Shown piece by piece: positions 6,214-7,839 of a stretch of 7,839 nucleotides of DNA. A program made the translations under genes and the position numbers. The stretch is taken from the NCBI GenBank assembly GCA_004555955.1, contig SFJG01000093.1:1-7839 (forward strand), written 5' to 3'. The notes beneath the pieces are model-generated. The model was not told where the DNA came from, searched no databases, and saw nothing but the letters and a program-made list of their open reading frames with translations. The DNA is from Bacteroidales bacterium. GTDB lineage: Bacteria; Bacteroidota; Bacteroidia; Bacteroidales; Muribaculaceae. Within the stretch, counting starts at the first letter, position 1, and every line of letters starts with the position of its first letter.

Positions 6214-6222
6214 TCGGCAAGG

Positions 6223-7515
6223 CTATTTCTTTTGGATTGCCGAAATTAAATCTGCAACGACAAATGTGCTGCCACCTATATATATAAAGTCGCTGCAGCA
6301 ACTGTCGGCTTTGGCTTGTCGGTAAGCTTGCTCGACGGTAGGGAAAGCAACACCGTCGATGCCGTTTTGTCGAGCAATCGACAGCAAAGTGGTTGCATCC
6401 ATAGCGCGTTTTACGCCGGCTTGAGTGAAATAGTAGGCGGCGTCTTTAGGCAACAAAGGCATAATGTGGGCTACGTCTTTGTCGCTTACAAAACCGATAA
6501 CAATTCTCAGTGTTTTGTAGCTTTCCCGAGCCAGTTGACGTGAAATGTATTCAAATCCGCCGATGTTATGCCCCGTGTCGCAGAAGGTGCGCGGACGGTC
6601 GCCGATTTTCATCCATCGTCCCATCAGACCGGTCAATTCGCATACGTTGGCAAATCCGTTTGTTACGCTTCGGGTTGATATGCATAGCCCTAACTCGTTC
6701 AGTACTTTGACGGCGACGAGTACGGTGTTGGCATTTTTCAATTGACACTCTCCGCTAAGTTCGTCGACAATTTGTCCGAAAGAATACGTGTCGATGACCC
6801 ATCGGTCGTTGATGCGCCGTGCATCGAATATCTCGTTGTTTTGTTCGGCAAAAATCCCGGAAGTATTTACCTCGGAAATTCTTTTGCGAAACACCGGCTC
6901 GGTTTCGGTGGTGGTTTCGCCAATGACAACAGGTGCTGAAGGCTTTATTATTCCGGCTTTTTCTTTAGCAATTTGAGCAAGCGAATCGCCGAGCAGAGCA
7001 GTGTGGTCGAGCGAAATGTTGGTGATAATCGACGCAATCGGCTCGATTATGTTTGTGCTGTCGAGGCGTCCGCCCAAGCCGGTTTCGATGACGGCAAAAT
7101 CCACGTTACTCTTTTTAAAATAAGTAAACGCCATAATCGTTGTCAACTCGAAAAAAGAAGGCTTTCGTCCGGTGTAGTCTGAGTTGAGAAATGTGTCGAC
7201 AAACTCGGTTACAAATTCTTCGCTTATCATTTTTCCGTCGACTCTTATTCGCTCGCGAAAGTCGACCAAATGAGGTGACGTATATAGGCCGACGTGGTAG
7301 CCTTCGCTTTGCAGGATGGCTGCTAACAGATGCGCAGTAGAACCTTTGCCGTTGGTCCCGGCAATGTGGATTGTGTTGAGCGATTTGTGTGGATTGCCAA
7401 ATAGTTTGGCAAGTTCGAGGGCGGTTTCCAGCCCGGGCTTATATGCTTGTACGCCAACGTGTTGGAACACAAGTGTCTTGTTGTATAGATAGTCTAATGC
7501 TGATTGGTAGTCCAT
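6223..7515 (-). CDS. folC: Bifunctional folylpolyglutamate synthase/dihydrofolate synthase
   Basis: A 430-residue cytoplasmic ATP-dependent ligase of the Mur ligase superfamily. It joins glutamate to dihydropteroate and/or extends the glutamate tail of reduced folates, which keeps them in the cell and makes them good cofactors. Visible motifs are the P-loop GTNGKGST (53-60), YTSPHLVDFRERI (78-90) in the folate-binding region, ETGLGGRLDSTN (144-155), LDHTALLG (169-176), KEKAGIIK (184-191) with the lysine that is usually carbamylated (K184 or K186 by eye), and a C-terminal-domain DTGHN (313-317) in place of the common DGAHN. The length is normal. The ATG at 7515-7513 lies 4 nt after the transporter stop, so both are probably on one transcript. 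The stop is TAG. Whether it has both activities or one cannot be told from the sequence. Confidence 0.95.
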   Translation of the reverse strand: MDYQSALDYLYNKTLVFQHVGVQAYKPGLETALELAKLFGNPHKSLNTIHIAGTNGKGSTAHLLAAILQSEGYHVGLYTSPHLVDFRERIRVDGKMISEEFVTEFVDTFLNSDYTGRKPSFFELTTIMAFTYFKKSNVDFAVIETGLGGRLDSTNIIEPIASIITNISLDHTALLGDSLAQIAKEKAGIIKPSAPVVIGETTTETEPVFRKRISEVNTSGIFAEQNNEIFDARRINDRWVIDTYSFGQIVDELSGECQLKNANTVLVAVKVLNELGLCISTRSVTNGFANVCELTGLMGRWMKIGDRPRTFCDTGHNIGGFEYISRQLARESYKTLRIVIGFVSDKDVAHIMPLLPKDAAYYFTQAGVKRAMDATTLLSIARQNGIDGVAFPTVEQAYRQAKADSCCSDFIYIGGSTFVVADLISAIQKK

Positions 7516-7519
7516 ACTG

Positions 7520-7839
7520 TTAGTAAATTAGATAACCTGCGATAGCGGCAAGCGTGACAATTAGAATAGGATGAAGTTTATAAAAGTACGCCAAAATAAA
7601 AGCAACAACGCAAATGGTGATGCTCGACCATAATTCTTGGAAATTTTCGCGGTTCATCAGCAATAAGGCAGCCGAGCCGATAAGCCCGACAACAACCGGG
7701 CGAAGTCCGGAAAAAATACCTTTAATAATAGCGCTGTCTTTGTGGTGTTGGATGAATCGGCTTGTGAAAAGTACGAGGAAAAAAGAGGGTAGGACTACAG
7801 CCGTAGTCGCAATGATTGCACCTAATACGGTGTTTCCTG
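7520..7839 (-). CDS. CHR-family (chromate) transporter, C-terminal part
   Basis: The reading frame is open from the window edge to a TAA stop at 7522-7520 and gives the last 105 residues of a membrane protein. Three or four hydrophobic segments are visible: residues about 3-25 (GNTVLGAIIATTAVVLPSFF, with the LPSF motif typical of the CHR fold), about 43-61 (SGLRPVVVGLIGSAALLLM), about 70-86 (WSSITICVVAFILAYFY) and about 87-105 (KLHPILIVTLAAIAGYLIY). The G-L-R-P-V-V-V-G-L segment and the K-x-H-P-I ending are characteristic of this family, which includes chromate efflux proteins in the inner membrane. Many members are short proteins encoded as adjacent pairs; the other partner would lie outside the window. 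The true substrate in this organism is uncertain. The start is off the window. Confidence 0.8.
   Translation of the reverse strand, partial: GNTVLGAIIATTAVVLPSFFLVLFTSRFIQHHKDSAIIKGIFSGLRPVVVGLIGSAALLLMNRENFQELWSSITICVVAFILAYFYKLHPILIVTLAAIAGYLIY

Overview
All seven genes in this window lie on the minus strand, so transcription runs from high to low coordinates. The window looks like a chromosomal segment of a member of the Bacteroidetes, most likely a Bacteroidales-type anaerobe. The signs are promoters of the TTTG / TAnnTTTG type, A/T-rich start regions mostly without a Shine-Dalgarno sequence, and protein sequences (DnaG, an iron alcohol dehydrogenase, a pRiA4b ORF-3-like protein, a LysM protein) of the kind seen in that group. 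This assignment is inference from sequence style, not from a search.

In transcription order the window holds: (1) the C-terminal end of a CHR-family (chromate) transporter, 7839-7520, cut by the window edge; (2) folC, 7515-6223, starting 4 nt after the transporter stop; (3) a 62-nt gap with the best promoter in the window and a clear Shine-Dalgarno sequence; (4) a 217-residue Tat-signal protein, 6160-5507, whose mature part is almost wholly a Gly/Cys repeat with twelve CGxxYxC motifs; (5) a radical SAM/SPASM enzyme with an N-terminal PqqD-like region, 5504-4227, starting 2 nt after the stop of the repeat protein; (6) a 94-nt gap; (7) a pRiA4b ORF-3-like acidic protein, 4132-3587; (8) an iron-containing alcohol dehydrogenase, 3560-2385; (9) dnaG primase, 2383-200, 1 nt downstream of the dehydrogenase; (10) the start of a secreted LysM protein, 151-1, cut by the window edge.

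The notable part is 6213-4227. It looks like a compact two-gene RiPP-type system, with a multi-motif precursor followed by one radical SAM peptide maturase carrying its own recognition domain. The precursor has an exact SRRxFLK twin-arginine motif, so a working model is that the maturase modifies the repeated CGxxYxC motifs in the cytoplasm and the finished protein is then exported folded through Tat. Neither the modification nor the function of the product can be read from the sequence. The rest is ordinary housekeeping: folate polyglutamylation, replication priming, aldehyde/alcohol redox chemistry and ion transport.
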